Shown here piece by piece: positions 37,200 to 45,488 of a DNA stretch of 64,000 nucleotides. Every line of letters begins with the position of its first letter. Positions within the stretch are counted from its first letter, which is position 1. Made by a program: the position numbers and the translations under genes. The stretch spans positions 88,673-152,672 of the forward strand of contig JANQQQ010000010.1 of assembly GCA_028284935.1 (NCBI GenBank), given 5' to 3'. The notes beneath the pieces were generated by a model, which saw only the letters and a list, made by a program, of their open reading frames with translations, was not told where the DNA came from and did no database searches. Source of the DNA: Croceivirga sp. GTDB lineage: Bacteria; Bacteroidota; Bacteroidia; Flavobacteriales; Flavobacteriaceae.

Positions 37200-37238
37200 A
37201 CTACTTTATTTTATGTTTTACGAGAAGATATTCAAACC

Positions 37239-37302
37239 CAAAGTTCAGACGCCGATAAAGTGCCGGACATGCCATTTTGTAGTACGAAGTTGGGCATTTT
37301 GT
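37239..37302 (-). promoter_or_regulatory. Promoter of IorAB-like operon with direct repeats
   Basis: On the minus strand ACAAAATG occurs twice, starting at 37302 and 37280, 22 bp apart. They begin 56 and 34 bp upstream of a -7-like GAACTTTG (37239-37246). The iorA-like ATG at 37199 is 40 bp further. The spacing matches the other activator-type promoters in the window. Confidence 0.55.
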
Positions 37303-37386
37303 GGACCAATGGTCTTGTGAATTAAACAGGTAAGAACTTGGCTAATGATGGCAAATCATTGCAACCCCATCTTAGCTGTCAATGGC

Positions 37387-37851
37387 CTATTTCTTTCTGA
37401 TAAACCATTTAGTACCCCATCTACGCATTTCATGATTTACAATTTCCCCGGTAATAACATTTCTCGTCATCGTGTCATTTTTTCCAGTGGTAGAGGCAAT
37501 CAGTGACCATTCCAAGTTTTCTTTCAGCACAACCTCTTCCTCTTTAAAATTTGGAACTTGGCCCACAATGGGGTCAATCTGGGCGGTTACAAACTTTCCT
37601 TTCGGACCGTTCATGATGGTGAAAAACTTTACCAGTGCGGTATGTTCAACATAAGTATCCGAATTTCCCGGTCTCATGGAATTATAATAAATCCTGACCG
37701 TTTCGCCGTTTTGGATTTTTGAAATGAAATTATCCAGATTTCCATATAGCGTAGTACCATTAGCGTCATTTTCATAAATCAGTGTCCAATTGTCTTGGGA
37801 AAACCCGGAAACTGAAATCCATACGATGGTGATAAAAAAATACAGTTTCAT
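37387..37851 (-). CDS. Secreted paralogue of adjacent lipoprotein (family A, copy 2)
   Basis: 154 residues: a signal peptide (to about residue 18) then a domain beginning DNWTLIYENDANGTTLYG. The adjacent gene at 37853 encodes GWQSVFKNDENGNTLEGH at the same place, so the two are tandem paralogues. Both contain a DFITKIQNG- or SLIVGIRNG-like segment followed by charged beta strands. The family is unknown to me. They lie 1 bp apart and form an operon, probably encoding secreted or surface proteins. Confidence 0.6.
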   Translation of the reverse strand: MKLYFFITIVWISVSGFSQDNWTLIYENDANGTTLYGNLDNFISKIQNGETVRIYYNSMRPGNSDTYVEHTALVKFFTIMNGPKGKFVTAQIDPIVGQVPNFKEEEVVLKENLEWSLIASTTGKNDTMTRNVITGEIVNHEMRRWGTKWFIRKK

Positions 37852-37852
37852 A

Positions 37853-38380
37853 TTATTTGTATAAGGGATGGTTTACATGTTGTGTATTTGGCGGATTATC
37901 CAAAAACCAGGTCATCTTATGATGTTGTGGCCAATCTTTGATTAACGCTCCGGTGGTTCGATCATAAACCTTGGCATTAAAGGATCCCTTGGTAGTCATA
38001 ATACACTGCCAAAGATGTCCTCCCTCTCCAAAGCGCTGTTTGTCAATATCAATATAGCTTTCCAGCATGGGATGGGGGTCTATTATGGCCGATACAGTTT
38101 TATCTTGAATAATACTTATGTACAATGGTTCTGCCATATGCTCAAGCCTTAGGATGGAATCACCTAGTTTTCTTTCCCAGCCCCACCCAATTCTAACATC
38201 GTATCCGTTCCGTATGCCCACGATCAAGGAATCAATATGGCCCTCAAGAGTATTCCCATTTTCATCGTTCTTGAAAACGGATTGCCATCCTGATTTCATC
38301 GGTTCCTGATGCTTTGGATGGCATGACCCAATGAAAATGATTAAAATCAAACCGTAAAAAATATTCTTGGATGTTAGCAT
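37853..38380 (-). CDS. Lipoprotein, paralogue of neighbour (family A, copy 1)
   Basis: 175 residues from the ATG at 38380, which begins a clean lipoprotein signal (lipobox IGSC after about 16 residues); the open frame extends 14 codons upward. The mature part aligns with the neighbour at 37387 (KNDENGNTLEGH, NGYDVRIGWGWER) but has a different C-terminus. Not recognised. The pair appears to be a local gene duplication in which one copy keeps a lipidation site and the other does not. Confidence 0.6.
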   Translation of the reverse strand: MLTSKNIFYGLILIIFIGSCHPKHQEPMKSGWQSVFKNDENGNTLEGHIDSLIVGIRNGYDVRIGWGWERKLGDSILRLEHMAEPLYISIIQDKTVSAIIDPHPMLESYIDIDKQRFGEGGHLWQCIMTTKGSFNAKVYDRTTGALIKDWPQHHKMTWFLDNPPNTQHVNHPLYK

Positions 38381-38441
38381 AATGATTCTTTTAAAAAAAT
38401 TGAAAGATATAATGGTCAACATAGTTCTTCATTACGACCAA

Positions 38442-38666
38442 TTATTTATAATTATTTTGTTCTAGTCTACGATTGAAGTACCTCCTCAAAAAATAATTTC
38501 TTAGTATACTCAAAAGAGTCAAATAAATGGTAATCAAGGTATTCTTACCGGAATTGTTTTCCATCCCCAAAAACGGAAATATGATATGTAATGAAATTAT
38601 AGTAATTAAAAACCCTATGGCTACATTGGCCAAACTTTCAATAAATGTCTGTTTTTTAGTTTGCAT
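38442..38666 (-). CDS. DUF7220-like small membrane protein
   Basis: 74 residues with two membrane helices: ESLANVAIGFLITIISLHI and TIYLTLLSILRNYFLRRYF, the second ending in a basic RRYFNRR stretch. This pattern is what I recall from DUF7220, a family often seen in phage and mobile DNA. It overlaps the phosphoesterase gene by 11 bp. The operon role is unknown; it may be cargo carried with the phosphoesterase. Confidence 0.6.
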   Translation of the reverse strand: MQTKKQTFIESLANVAIGFLITIISLHIIFPFLGMENNSGKNTLITIYLTLLSILRNYFLRRYFNRRLEQNNYK

Positions 38667-39441
38667 TGTTCATGAACCTAACCTCTGAGGAAATTCCGTT
38701 ATTTCCAATTTGAATAATTCTATAGCCAGAAACTGCGGTGTCTATTTCTATTGCATCAGTTTCCTTCTTTATTTGAAAGGCGACCGCTGGAGTAATACAT
38801 TGTGCAACATTTTTATGAACAGAAGTATTTGCCATATGATAGTGACCACAAAAGATGGTGATTTCATTTTGTGCTTTCACCAATATTTTAAGGAGGTCTT
38901 CCCTGTTTTTCAACTTTCCAATGTCATCCACTTTTAAATCAAGCCCAACAATCGGGTGGTGAATGAAAATAATATTACGTCGTGATGATACAAGTTCCCT
39001 TTTAAGCCATTCTAGTTGTTCAATATCAATACTACCTTTGGAAGAATCCAAATAAATAAGCTTAAAGCTATGTTGGAGCTCACTACGATAGATTTTTTCT
39101 GAATCGTAATCCGTTCTTAAATTGTGATGTTTGGAAATCCCTTTAAGGTCATCGTGGTTACCTAAGACAATCGATAAGTTCATCTTTTTGAACTGCTCAA
39201 AGAAATAGGGGATACCTTCATTTTCTCCAATGTCGCCAGTACACACCACATGATTGATACCTTCCTGTTCAATACTGTCCAAGATGTTATCAAGTCGCTT
39301 TCTTGCGGATACTTTCTCACCAAAGGGAAAGTCCTCGTCAAGATGTAAATCGGTAATGTGAGCTATCTTTTTAATATAGTTTGATGTGATTTGAACACTT
39401 CTTTTGGAGCCTTGCTGCTCATATCGATTAACCAATTCCAT
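38656..39441 (-). CDS. Calcineurin-like metallophosphoesterase
   Basis: 261 residues with the five phosphoesterase blocks: ITDLHLDE, VVCTGDIGE, VLGNHDD, IFIHHPIVG and FCGHYHMAN, the two-metal site of CpdA/3',5'-cNMP phosphodiesterases. It probably hydrolyses a phosphodiester in the cytosol. The listed ATG makes a 79-bp overlap with the preceding gene, and the first 28 residues look like shadow sequence, so the true start may be a non-ATG codon near 39375. It is transcribed with the NTF2-like gene. Confidence 0.8.
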   Translation of the reverse strand: MELVNRYEQQGSKRSVQITSNYIKKIAHITDLHLDEDFPFGEKVSARKRLDNILDSIEQEGINHVVCTGDIGENEGIPYFFEQFKKMNLSIVLGNHDDLKGISKHHNLRTDYDSEKIYRSELQHSFKLIYLDSSKGSIDIEQLEWLKRELVSSRRNIIFIHHPIVGLDLKVDDIGKLKNREDLLKILVKAQNEITIFCGHYHMANTSVHKNVAQCITPAVAFQIKKETDAIEIDTAVSGYRIIQIGNNGISSEVRFMNNAN

Positions 39442-39866
39442 TTCCCATCTTTTTTGACAAATACATTCACCATTTTGGATACATCGGCTTGTCCCGTGGA
39501 CTTTCGCTCAAAGAGAAAATAACCCACATCGGTTGCCATTGTGTGGTCTTTTGAGTAAAATCTTTTTTCTATTTGAAACTTGATGTCAATACTATCCCCA
39601 TTTTTTGTTAAATCGTTAAAAAAACCTTCAATATTAGGCACGAACTCTTCATGCCCATCTTGGATTTTTCCATCAAATATTAAGTATTGGGCTTCACTTA
39701 GATAGAGCGATTTGAACAAATCAATATCCTTGTCCTTAAAACTAGCACTAAATTTTTGGTAAAGCACATCTATTTCCCCGTCATCATTTTCTTGGGCATT
39801 AGCATGGTTGATAAAAAGCAAAAAGAGTACGATGCATAATTGATTGGCAATTGTTCTTGTTTCCAT
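39363..39866 (-). CDS. Secreted NTF2/SnoaL-like protein
   Basis: 167 residues from METRT at 39866, with a signal peptide (to ANAQ, about residue 25). The rest fits an NTF2-like/DUF4440 fold: VLYQKFSASFKDKDIDLFKSL, YLIFDGKIQDGHEEF and KWNWLIDMSSK. Such proteins are small enzymes or binding domains with no fixed function. The 3' end overlaps the phosphoesterase frame. It comes after the VOC gene (61 bp) in a long minus-strand run. Confidence 0.7.
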   Translation of the reverse strand: METRTIANQLCIVLFLLFINHANAQENDDGEIDVLYQKFSASFKDKDIDLFKSLYLSEAQYLIFDGKIQDGHEEFVPNIEGFFNDLTKNGDSIDIKFQIEKRFYSKDHTMATDVGYFLFERKSTGQADVSKMVNVFVKKDGKWNWLIDMSSKAPKEVFKSHQTILKR

Positions 39867-39926
39867 AACTATCAAATTAAGAATGGCAATTACTGTTTTG
39901 ATGGATTCTTACAATCTCTGTTAGGT

Positions 39927-40421
39927 TCAGTTTGGGGAATTGAGACCGAGTCTATTTCCTTCCGTATCCAAAAACAGGGCAAAGAACCCACTCTCATCTG
40001 CATGGGCTGTTTTTGGAACAATAATCTTTCCTCCATTTTTTTCAACCTTATCCAAAATACTTTGAAGGTTGTCGCCACCGCTCAGGTAGATGCTCACACC
40101 ATCGGGAGAAGGGTTATATCCCTCCCCTTCAATGATAACTCCTGTAACCGTTTGATTTTCGTATGGGAATACCCCCATTTCCATTCCAGGGATTTCCATT
40201 CGCTCGATATTGATGTCCAATATTTTTTCGTAAAAACTGACTGCCCTTGAAATATCCGTTGCTGGAATTTCAAATAAGGAAATAAAACTGTTCATATTAT
40301 TTGTTATTTGTTCTTGTTTGTAATCTATTTTTTGTGGTTCTGGTTTCGATTTGTTTTGCCCTGTACACATGATAGAACCCAAAGCCACTATTGCTGTAAA
40401 AAGGGTACGAATTATTTTCAT
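39927..40421 (-). CDS. VOC/glyoxalase-family protein with lipoprotein-type leader
   Basis: 164 residues. Residues from about 43 on (MNSFISLFEIPATDISRAVSFYE) form a standard single VOC module (metal-dependent glyoxalase/dioxygenase fold) ending EGNRLGLNSPN. Upstream of this, in the same frame, lies a plausible lipoprotein signal (VALGSIMCTGQ). Most such VOC proteins are cytosolic and begin at a MNSF-like Met. Either this one is exported, or the true start is the internal Met at about 40295. Function is not predictable beyond the fold. Confidence 0.7.
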   Translation of the reverse strand: MKIIRTLFTAIVALGSIMCTGQNKSKPEPQKIDYKQEQITNNMNSFISLFEIPATDISRAVSFYEKILDINIERMEIPGMEMGVFPYENQTVTGVIIEGEGYNPSPDGVSIYLSGGDNLQSILDKVEKNGGKIIVPKTAHADESGFFALFLDTEGNRLGLNSPN

Positions 40422-40455
40422 TTTGTATAAGGATTAAAGGTGGTTAACGGTATCA

Positions 40456-40992
40456 TCATTTTCCTTTCATTTTATAGTGCAATTGAACAAGTCCAGAATC
40501 ATACTTCTTTACGGATAAAAGTTGAAGCTCTTGTTCCGGTGTTCCTTTCTCAAAAAGTTTTATACCATTGCCAATCAAAACGGGAATAATGGAGATAATC
40601 ATTTCATCAAACAATTTCTTATTTAAAAGTTGGTTGACGATTTGTGAACCGCCGTCACAAAAAATGTTTTGTCCTTTTTTGGATTTCAATTCCCTGACCA
40701 GGGTTTCCAAGTCACCATTGTAGAATCTTAAATTGCTGTGGTTACCCTGTTTCTTTCTGGTTATTATGTACAACTCTTTATCTGCATGTGGAAAATCATA
40801 TCCTTGCCCAATTACCCATTCATAAGTTCTCCTTCCAATAATCACAGTATCTATGGTCTTAATAAACTTATTGTATCCATAATCCTCGCCTTCTTTCTCG
40901 ACTATGCTCAAAAACCCAAGGTCTTCATTGGGTTTGGCTATGAATCCATCAAGGGAGCATGAAATGTATAGGATGAGTTTTCTGTCTACCAT
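40456..40992 (-). CDS. RibD/dihydrofolate-reductase-like protein
   Basis: 178 residues beginning ILYISCSLDGFIAKPNED, with TVIIGRRTYEW and NIFCDGGSQIVNQLL, all marks of the RibD C-terminal (bifunctional deaminase-reductase) fold. It likely uses NADPH on a pterin or small carbonyl substrate; the biological reaction is unknown. It is the kind of enzyme often found with GNATs and hydrolases in accessory resistance-type clusters. No signal peptide. Confidence 0.85.
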   Translation of the reverse strand: MVDRKLILYISCSLDGFIAKPNEDLGFLSIVEKEGEDYGYNKFIKTIDTVIIGRRTYEWVIGQGYDFPHADKELYIITRKKQGNHSNLRFYNGDLETLVRELKSKKGQNIFCDGGSQIVNQLLNKKLFDEMIISIIPVLIGNGIKLFEKGTPEQELQLLSVKKYDSGLVQLHYKMKGK

Positions 40993-41042
40993 TTTTATAT
41001 TCGATATTCAGTTCTGTTTTTTAATAATCAATAACAGGTTTG

Positions 41043-41540
41043 CTACTTCTTTTCCACTAATTTTCTATGTAACCGATAGATATAGCAGATGGATTTGCCA
41101 AATTTTCTTTCTTCCATGAACTGAAAACCCAATCTTTCATAGAACCTATGTGCTTTGGTGTTGGTTTTTAACGGATCCACCAAAATTTCATTGACGTCTG
41201 GATTTTGGAAACACCTTTCAATGGCCAGCTTCATCATGAATGTCCCATACCCCTTGTTTAAATTGTTTTCTTCTCCTATCCATATATCTATGGCCCTTTT
41301 ATCCGGTTCAATTTCTCCCCAATACTTTGTATCCTCTTTATGGGGATCGATTATTTGTAAAAAGCCTATAGGTTCCCCTTTCAATTCAGCGACTAATTGT
41401 TCTCTCCATTCTGGGTCTCGATGGAGTTCTGTTTCCCAATTCCAGTCATCATCAGGATCACAATCAATGATATGTTGTTTTGTATCCCAATATTGAAGTA
41501 GCTCAAGGTCCTGTATGGAAGCTTGCCTTAACCGTACCAT
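41043..41540 (-). CDS. GNAT acetyltransferase, AAC(6')-Ib-like
   Basis: 165 residues. The layout (LLQYWDTKQHII, GEPIGFLQIIDPH, YWGEIEPDKRAIDIWIGEE, LNKGYGTFMMKLA, VDPLKTNTKAHRFYERLGF) follows aminoglycoside 6'-N-acetyltransferases of the AAC(6')-Ib type. The acetyl-CoA loop is present (NKGYGT). Chromosomal homologues in environmental bacteria often do not give resistance, so the drug role is inference. It lies 7 bp after the esterase gene and near three other GNATs. Confidence 0.78.
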   Translation of the reverse strand: MVRLRQASIQDLELLQYWDTKQHIIDCDPDDDWNWETELHRDPEWREQLVAELKGEPIGFLQIIDPHKEDTKYWGEIEPDKRAIDIWIGEENNLNKGYGTFMMKLAIERCFQNPDVNEILVDPLKTNTKAHRFYERLGFQFMEERKFGKSICYIYRLHRKLVEKK

Positions 41541-41546
41541 ATCGTT

Positions 41547-42491
41547 CTATTTTTGTAACCGGTGTCCCTTGAAAAAGTTCCAAATTTCCCTGCTGGCATT
41601 AATTGTTTGGTTGGTATGGCCCAGCTTCCCCGAAATTAGTTTGGCCCATCTTGGACTTCCGGGCCATGTATGCCCACCATTGATTATTTTGTAGAGAATT
41701 ACGTCTGCCTTGTTGGTCTTGCCTGTATAACTTTCCTTGACAACGGTTGATGTTGATTTTGAATCGGCGTAGGCCAAAGTATCAATCTTGGGAATATCAA
41801 TAGTCTGGTTACGCTTTTTCCAGATTTCTATTTCATCGGATACGCCAATAAATTCATTTACCGAAAGTGATCCCCCCTCATATTTTACAAATTTGTCTTT
41901 GGTTCCATGCATCATCAATACCGGTATGGGTTTTGAATTTTTGCAAACTGCAGGAAATTCAGAGGTTCTTGTACACGATACAGGTGCAATTGCCGCAATT
42001 TTATCCTGTAAATCACAGGCTAAGGCAATACACATTGCAGCACCATTGCTAAACCCCGTTGCATAAACTCTTTTTGGGTCAATACGGTATTCCTCAATCA
42101 AGGCATTAATCATGTTTGCAATAAACTGGCTATCATTATGGGTACCCTCCTTGTAGTATGCATTCCAGTAATTCTGATTGGATGCAGCATAGGTCATACC
42201 TTGGGGTAGCGCTATAATGAAACCTTCCTTGTCGGATATTTTTCGAAAATCCCCATAAATCAGTTGCTGCCAAGGGTTACTACTATGGCCATGAAGATTT
42301 ATTAAGAGTGGAACAGGTTCCTTTTTCCTATAGTAGGATTTTGGTATGTAAAGCTTGTAGTTTCTTACTTCGCCATCCAAAGAGATACTTTCATTCTTGG
42401 TATTTCTCTGAATGTTTTTATAGCTATAGAAAACTACAGCGAACACTAAAAATAGAGCACTTAAAACCATCTGCATGAGTTTTGACTTCAT
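41547..42491 (-). CDS. PHB-depolymerase/feruloyl-esterase-like hydrolase
   Basis: 314 residues with an N-terminal membrane anchor or signal (residues 8-25). The esterase motif GFSNG has the nucleophile Ser148; the LHGHSSNPW oxyanion loop precedes it and NGGHTWPG near the C-terminus holds the His. This is the Esterase_phd/LpqC type, which acts on polyhydroxyalkanoates or ferulic esters outside the cell or in the periplasm. The substrate is inferred. It belongs to the accessory enzyme run at 38-46 kb. Confidence 0.78.
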   Translation of the reverse strand: MKSKLMQMVLSALFLVFAVVFYSYKNIQRNTKNESISLDGEVRNYKLYIPKSYYRKKEPVPLLINLHGHSSNPWQQLIYGDFRKISDKEGFIIALPQGMTYAASNQNYWNAYYKEGTHNDSQFIANMINALIEEYRIDPKRVYATGFSNGAAMCIALACDLQDKIAAIAPVSCTRTSEFPAVCKNSKPIPVLMMHGTKDKFVKYEGGSLSVNEFIGVSDEIEIWKKRNQTIDIPKIDTLAYADSKSTSTVVKESYTGKTNKADVILYKIINGGHTWPGSPRWAKLISGKLGHTNQTINASREIWNFFKGHRLQK

Positions 42492-42555
42492 TAATTGTTC
42501 ATCATTAAATGATCAACTTCGCTTTAAAGCCCCTTTTAAACGTTGTCTGACAAAA

Positions 42556-43089
42556 TCAAACTAGTTCGCCATCCCTATTAGCTGTTTTTTCAATTTTATA
42601 GAATAGGGTAGGTTTGTTGTCCTCCATTCGTTTCTCCACAAAGGACATCCCCAATCGTCGTGCTACTTTTTGGGATGCCAAATGGGGTTCATCCGTGGCA
42701 GCGGTCAGATATTCAAAACCTAATTGATCCAATGCGTATCGTATTATTGTTCGGCTCGCCTCGGTTGCATATCCCTTTTTGGTATGTGGCTCCAATAGTG
42801 CATAAATCAACTGTGGCTGGGGTTCATCAAAAAAGTGCCAGAGCCCTACATAACCTATTGTCTTTTTGGAGTGCTTTAGCTGTATCTTCCAAAGACCATA
42901 TTGATTCTCTTCAAAATGCCTTAGGTTTTGTTCCATGATATCGTCTGCTGTCATGGCATCAATGGGATTGTCATCCCAAAGGAACCTTCTTATAAAGGGG
43001 TCGTTGTTCAAGTGTCGAAATGCTTCGCTGTCCTCCAATATATAGGGCAACAACTGAAGTCTTGCCGTGTAAAACTGTAAATTTTCCAT
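42556..43089 (-). CDS. GNAT acetyltransferase, RimJ/RimL-like
   Basis: 177 residues with the Acetyltransf_3 layout: ARLQLLPYILEDSEAFRHLN, NPIDAMTADDIM, IGYVGLWHF, KKGYATEASRTIIRYAL (acetyl-CoA site) and ASQKVARRLGMSF. It may acetylate a protein N-terminus or a small amine. It sits next to a secreted S33-type hydrolase. No signal peptide. Family assignment good, substrate unknown. Confidence 0.83.
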   Translation of the reverse strand: MENLQFYTARLQLLPYILEDSEAFRHLNNDPFIRRFLWDDNPIDAMTADDIMEQNLRHFEENQYGLWKIQLKHSKKTIGYVGLWHFFDEPQPQLIYALLEPHTKKGYATEASRTIIRYALDQLGFEYLTAATDEPHLASQKVARRLGMSFVEKRMEDNKPTLFYKIEKTANRDGELV

Positions 43090-43105
43090 TTCGATATTTT
43101 TATGT

Positions 43106-44164
43106 TCAATTATGACTCGTACTCACTTTGGTCAATATCCTTATCAATTCCTCATTGAACCGTTCCGGCTCTTCAAAACAAGGGCTATGGCCTGATTTTT
43201 CGAATGGGATGAACTCTTTAATGGGAGCTTTGATATTGGCATGGTATTCCTCTACCAATTCCCAGGGCGTATTATAGTCATGGACACCTGAAATGAAGAA
43301 TACCGGGACTTCAAACTCTTTGTATTTCTCGGGGATATTATAGTTATTGAAATCAGGATCGTAGATAATATTTCCTGCCGAAAACCCGGAACTCTTGCCA
43401 TACCTGATTAGGTCGCCAAAGGAGTATTCCCTTGAGAACCAAATGTTTCTAATCCAATCCGAATAGTTGGTTCTGCCATAGCGCTCACCACCAAGTTTTA
43501 AGAGCCAATGCTTTTGTTTCACCAATCCCCAGAACCCATTTTTGTACATCGTAGAAAAATCTCCCGATTGTGGTGCGCCACTTTCGGTAAGGTCTTGAAG
43601 TGCTTTTTTATGGTTGATTTCCTTAGCCTTTTCCAAGGTGTATTGGTAAGAAAGAAGCTCTCCTTTATGGGCCTCCAGTTCTTGGCCAATGCCCACATAC
43701 GCCATAAAGTGATCAGGGTTTCTGGCAATGGCATAAATCCCCAATCGTGACCCCCATGAGTGGCCCACAAGGAATAACTTTTCTTTATTGAACCTTTTCC
43801 TCAAATAGGAAACCAGGAAATCAACATCTTCGTTGTAAAGACTGACCTTGATTTCCTGTTTCGGAAATTTTCTGTGATACGATTTTCCAGCATTTCGTTG
43901 ATCCCAGTACACAACGGTAAAGTACTTTTCCAATTCGCCATTATACTTGCGCAGCAAGGCGGTGGCAGAAGCTCCAGGACCGACATGAAGAAAAAGTAAT
44001 ATCGGATTATTCCGGTCCTCGCCCCTTATAAGAACATATTGTTCTGTTCCGTTAATATCCAAATAATTGACTTCCGATATGCCATTTTCCGCTTTTATTC
44101 TTTTTGTGGAAGAACAGGAAGTCAGCGCTATCCCAATTAAAATGATTAAAATGTATTTTTTCAT
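43106..44164 (-). CDS. Lipoprotein alpha/beta hydrolase (proline iminopeptidase-like)
   Basis: 352 residues from the ATG at 44164, which opens a lipobox (LTSC, Cys17); the longer frame would overlap the next gene. The catalytic GHSWGS gives Ser136; GPGASA and VVYWDQRNAGKSY are S33 (proline iminopeptidase/epoxide hydrolase-like) signatures. The protein would be anchored to the outer or inner membrane. It may split short peptides or esters. It follows the GNAT at 44182 in the same run. Confidence 0.8.
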   Translation of the reverse strand: MKKYILIILIGIALTSCSSTKRIKAENGISEVNYLDINGTEQYVLIRGEDRNNPILLFLHVGPGASATALLRKYNGELEKYFTVVYWDQRNAGKSYHRKFPKQEIKVSLYNEDVDFLVSYLRKRFNKEKLFLVGHSWGSRLGIYAIARNPDHFMAYVGIGQELEAHKGELLSYQYTLEKAKEINHKKALQDLTESGAPQSGDFSTMYKNGFWGLVKQKHWLLKLGGERYGRTNYSDWIRNIWFSREYSFGDLIRYGKSSGFSAGNIIYDPDFNNYNIPEKYKEFEVPVFFISGVHDYNTPWELVEEYHANIKAPIKEFIPFEKSGHSPCFEEPERFNEELIRILTKVSTSHN

Positions 44165-44181
44165 ATCAAATTCTTTTTGAA

Positions 44182-44616
44182 TCAATTCTGTTCGAATAAA
44201 ATTTTAAACATTCCTTGACATTTGTTTTTCCGTTCCAGAAATCCAAACTTTTTATAGAATTCCTGTGTCCCCTTTGCCGCTATCAATCCAATGTATGCAT
44301 ACTGTATTGCCATTGATTCAAAATAGCGCTCAATATGTTCCATGATCAACCTCCCAACACCTTGATTAAGGTATTTGGGATGCACTATGATGTCCTTGAT
44401 AAAGAAATAGGAAACCCCATCGCCCACAATACAGCCCATACCTATGATTTTTAGTCCATCATAGGCTATGATACCATACAAGTTACCTTCGGACGAAAGC
44501 TCATCATTGTTGTTCATCACTATTTCCCTGCACGACTGATTTTCCAAGGATTGGTAGTCTGCTCTGGTAGGAAAACGTTCCTCAACGCGTACGTTTGTCA
44601 ATGCTTCAATTCTCAT
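44182..44616 (-). CDS. GNAT acetyltransferase, paralogue of gene at 25020
   Basis: 144 residues with VRVEERFPTRADYQSLENQS at the start, IVGDGVSYFFIKDIIVHPKY in the middle, NQGVGRLIMEHIERYF (intact acetyl-CoA loop) and EFYKKFGFLERK near the end. The same backbone appears in the 25020 gene (APTPQEYWSLTGQS, IVHPNY), but here the acetyl-CoA loop is complete. The upstream leader is also shared with that gene. It may therefore be the functional copy; the substrate is unknown. Confidence 0.83.
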   Translation of the reverse strand: MRIEALTNVRVEERFPTRADYQSLENQSCREIVMNNNDELSSEGNLYGIIAYDGLKIIGMGCIVGDGVSYFFIKDIIVHPKYLNQGVGRLIMEHIERYFESMAIQYAYIGLIAAKGTQEFYKKFGFLERKNKCQGMFKILFEQN

Positions 44617-44636
44617 TTCTTACGGTATTTCTTTTT

Positions 44637-44719
44637 CTCAAGACCAGGGGAGACGCCACTACGCTACCCCCGGTCATTGATTAACTAAACACTGATTAAC
44701 TGTTTAGGCACAGTTTCAT
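44637..44719 (-). promoter_or_regulatory. Structured leader of GNAT gene (second copy) with short upstream ORF
   Basis: Two hairpins, CTAAACA/TGTTTAG (44685-44707) and GACCAGGGG/CCCCCGGTC (44642-44675), with a 7-codon ORF (44696-44719, MKLCLNS) in front. Order and stems match the leader of the paralogue at 25020, while the stem sequences differ, e.g. CTAAACA/TGTTTAG here versus CCAACACA/TGTTCTGG there. Confidence 0.45.
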
Positions 44720-44747
44720 TGGTAGGGTTGGTTTTAATATTCCCGTT

Positions 44748-45323
44748 CTATTTGGTCTGGAATTTAATTTTAAATGCTCCTTCCACAACTTCCGTAAGAT
44801 CATTGGTGTCGCGAACCACACTGGGATTTGCTCTAATATGATACAATTCCCCCTCGAATTTTCCTGAAATGGTATTGTTATCAATACTATCTATGGTGAT
44901 TTTCACCTCATCAACACCCACACCGGAATAGAAACAGAGCACATCTGGAGCAGCGCAAGGTCCCTGTAATTTTTTTACCGATTCATCCACCCAAGTAACA
45001 GTGCCCTCAACACCGGTCAAAGTATACGGAAGGGTTAAATTTTCAATATCCAACCCAAGAAACCTAATGGTCCAAAAACCATCGCTATCATCCTTACCAT
45101 TTTTAAAGGACTGAAGGAAAAGTGTTTTATCCGTTCTATTGAATACATTAACGTTGCCGTTACTTCCCCCATCAAAAACGGTTTGTTCATATTCAGCGGT
45201 ATCGTTGCCTATTTTGGCCGCTATAGAGAATTCTGATGGCGTTGGTGATCCGTTATCATCGTTTTGACAGGACAAAAGCAAGGCGCCTATCATTACGTAA
45301 ATTGTTGTTTTTATTGTTTTCAT
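44748..45323 (-). CDS. Hypothetical lipoprotein
   Basis: 191 residues from the ATG at 45323, which begins a lipoprotein signal (MKTIKTTIYVMIGALLLSC); the longer open frame adds 18 codons. The mature part is beta-rich and contains paired cysteines (GPCAAPDVLCF). It resembles the small surface or periplasmic lipoproteins common in flavobacteria, but I do not recognise the family. It lies between the peroxiredoxin gene and the structured GNAT leader. Confidence 0.65.
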   Translation of the reverse strand: MKTIKTTIYVMIGALLLSCQNDDNGSPTPSEFSIAAKIGNDTAEYEQTVFDGGSNGNVNVFNRTDKTLFLQSFKNGKDDSDGFWTIRFLGLDIENLTLPYTLTGVEGTVTWVDESVKKLQGPCAAPDVLCFYSGVGVDEVKITIDSIDNNTISGKFEGELYHIRANPSVVRDTNDLTEVVEGAFKIKFQTK

Positions 45324-45431
45324 TGTTTTCAATTTATGGGTACATGGAATGGCTGTGCCTAGATAGGCGGCCATCACGTCTACGAAAGTTTGTATTTGTT
45401 TTTATGCAATGCCCATCATAGTGGCTTTGAG

Positions 45432-45455
45432 AGGGCGAGACCCAAGTCTCGCCCT
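45432..45455 (-). terminator. Perfect hairpin after peroxiredoxin gene
   Basis: AGGGCGAGAC pairs with GTCTCGCCCT around a 4-nt loop (45432-45455), 33 bp after the peroxiredoxin stop. No T-run follows on the minus strand, but the strong stem suggests a terminator. Confidence 0.5.
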
Positions 45456-45488
45456 TAATTGACTTGCTTTATACAATTGCTGTTCCTG

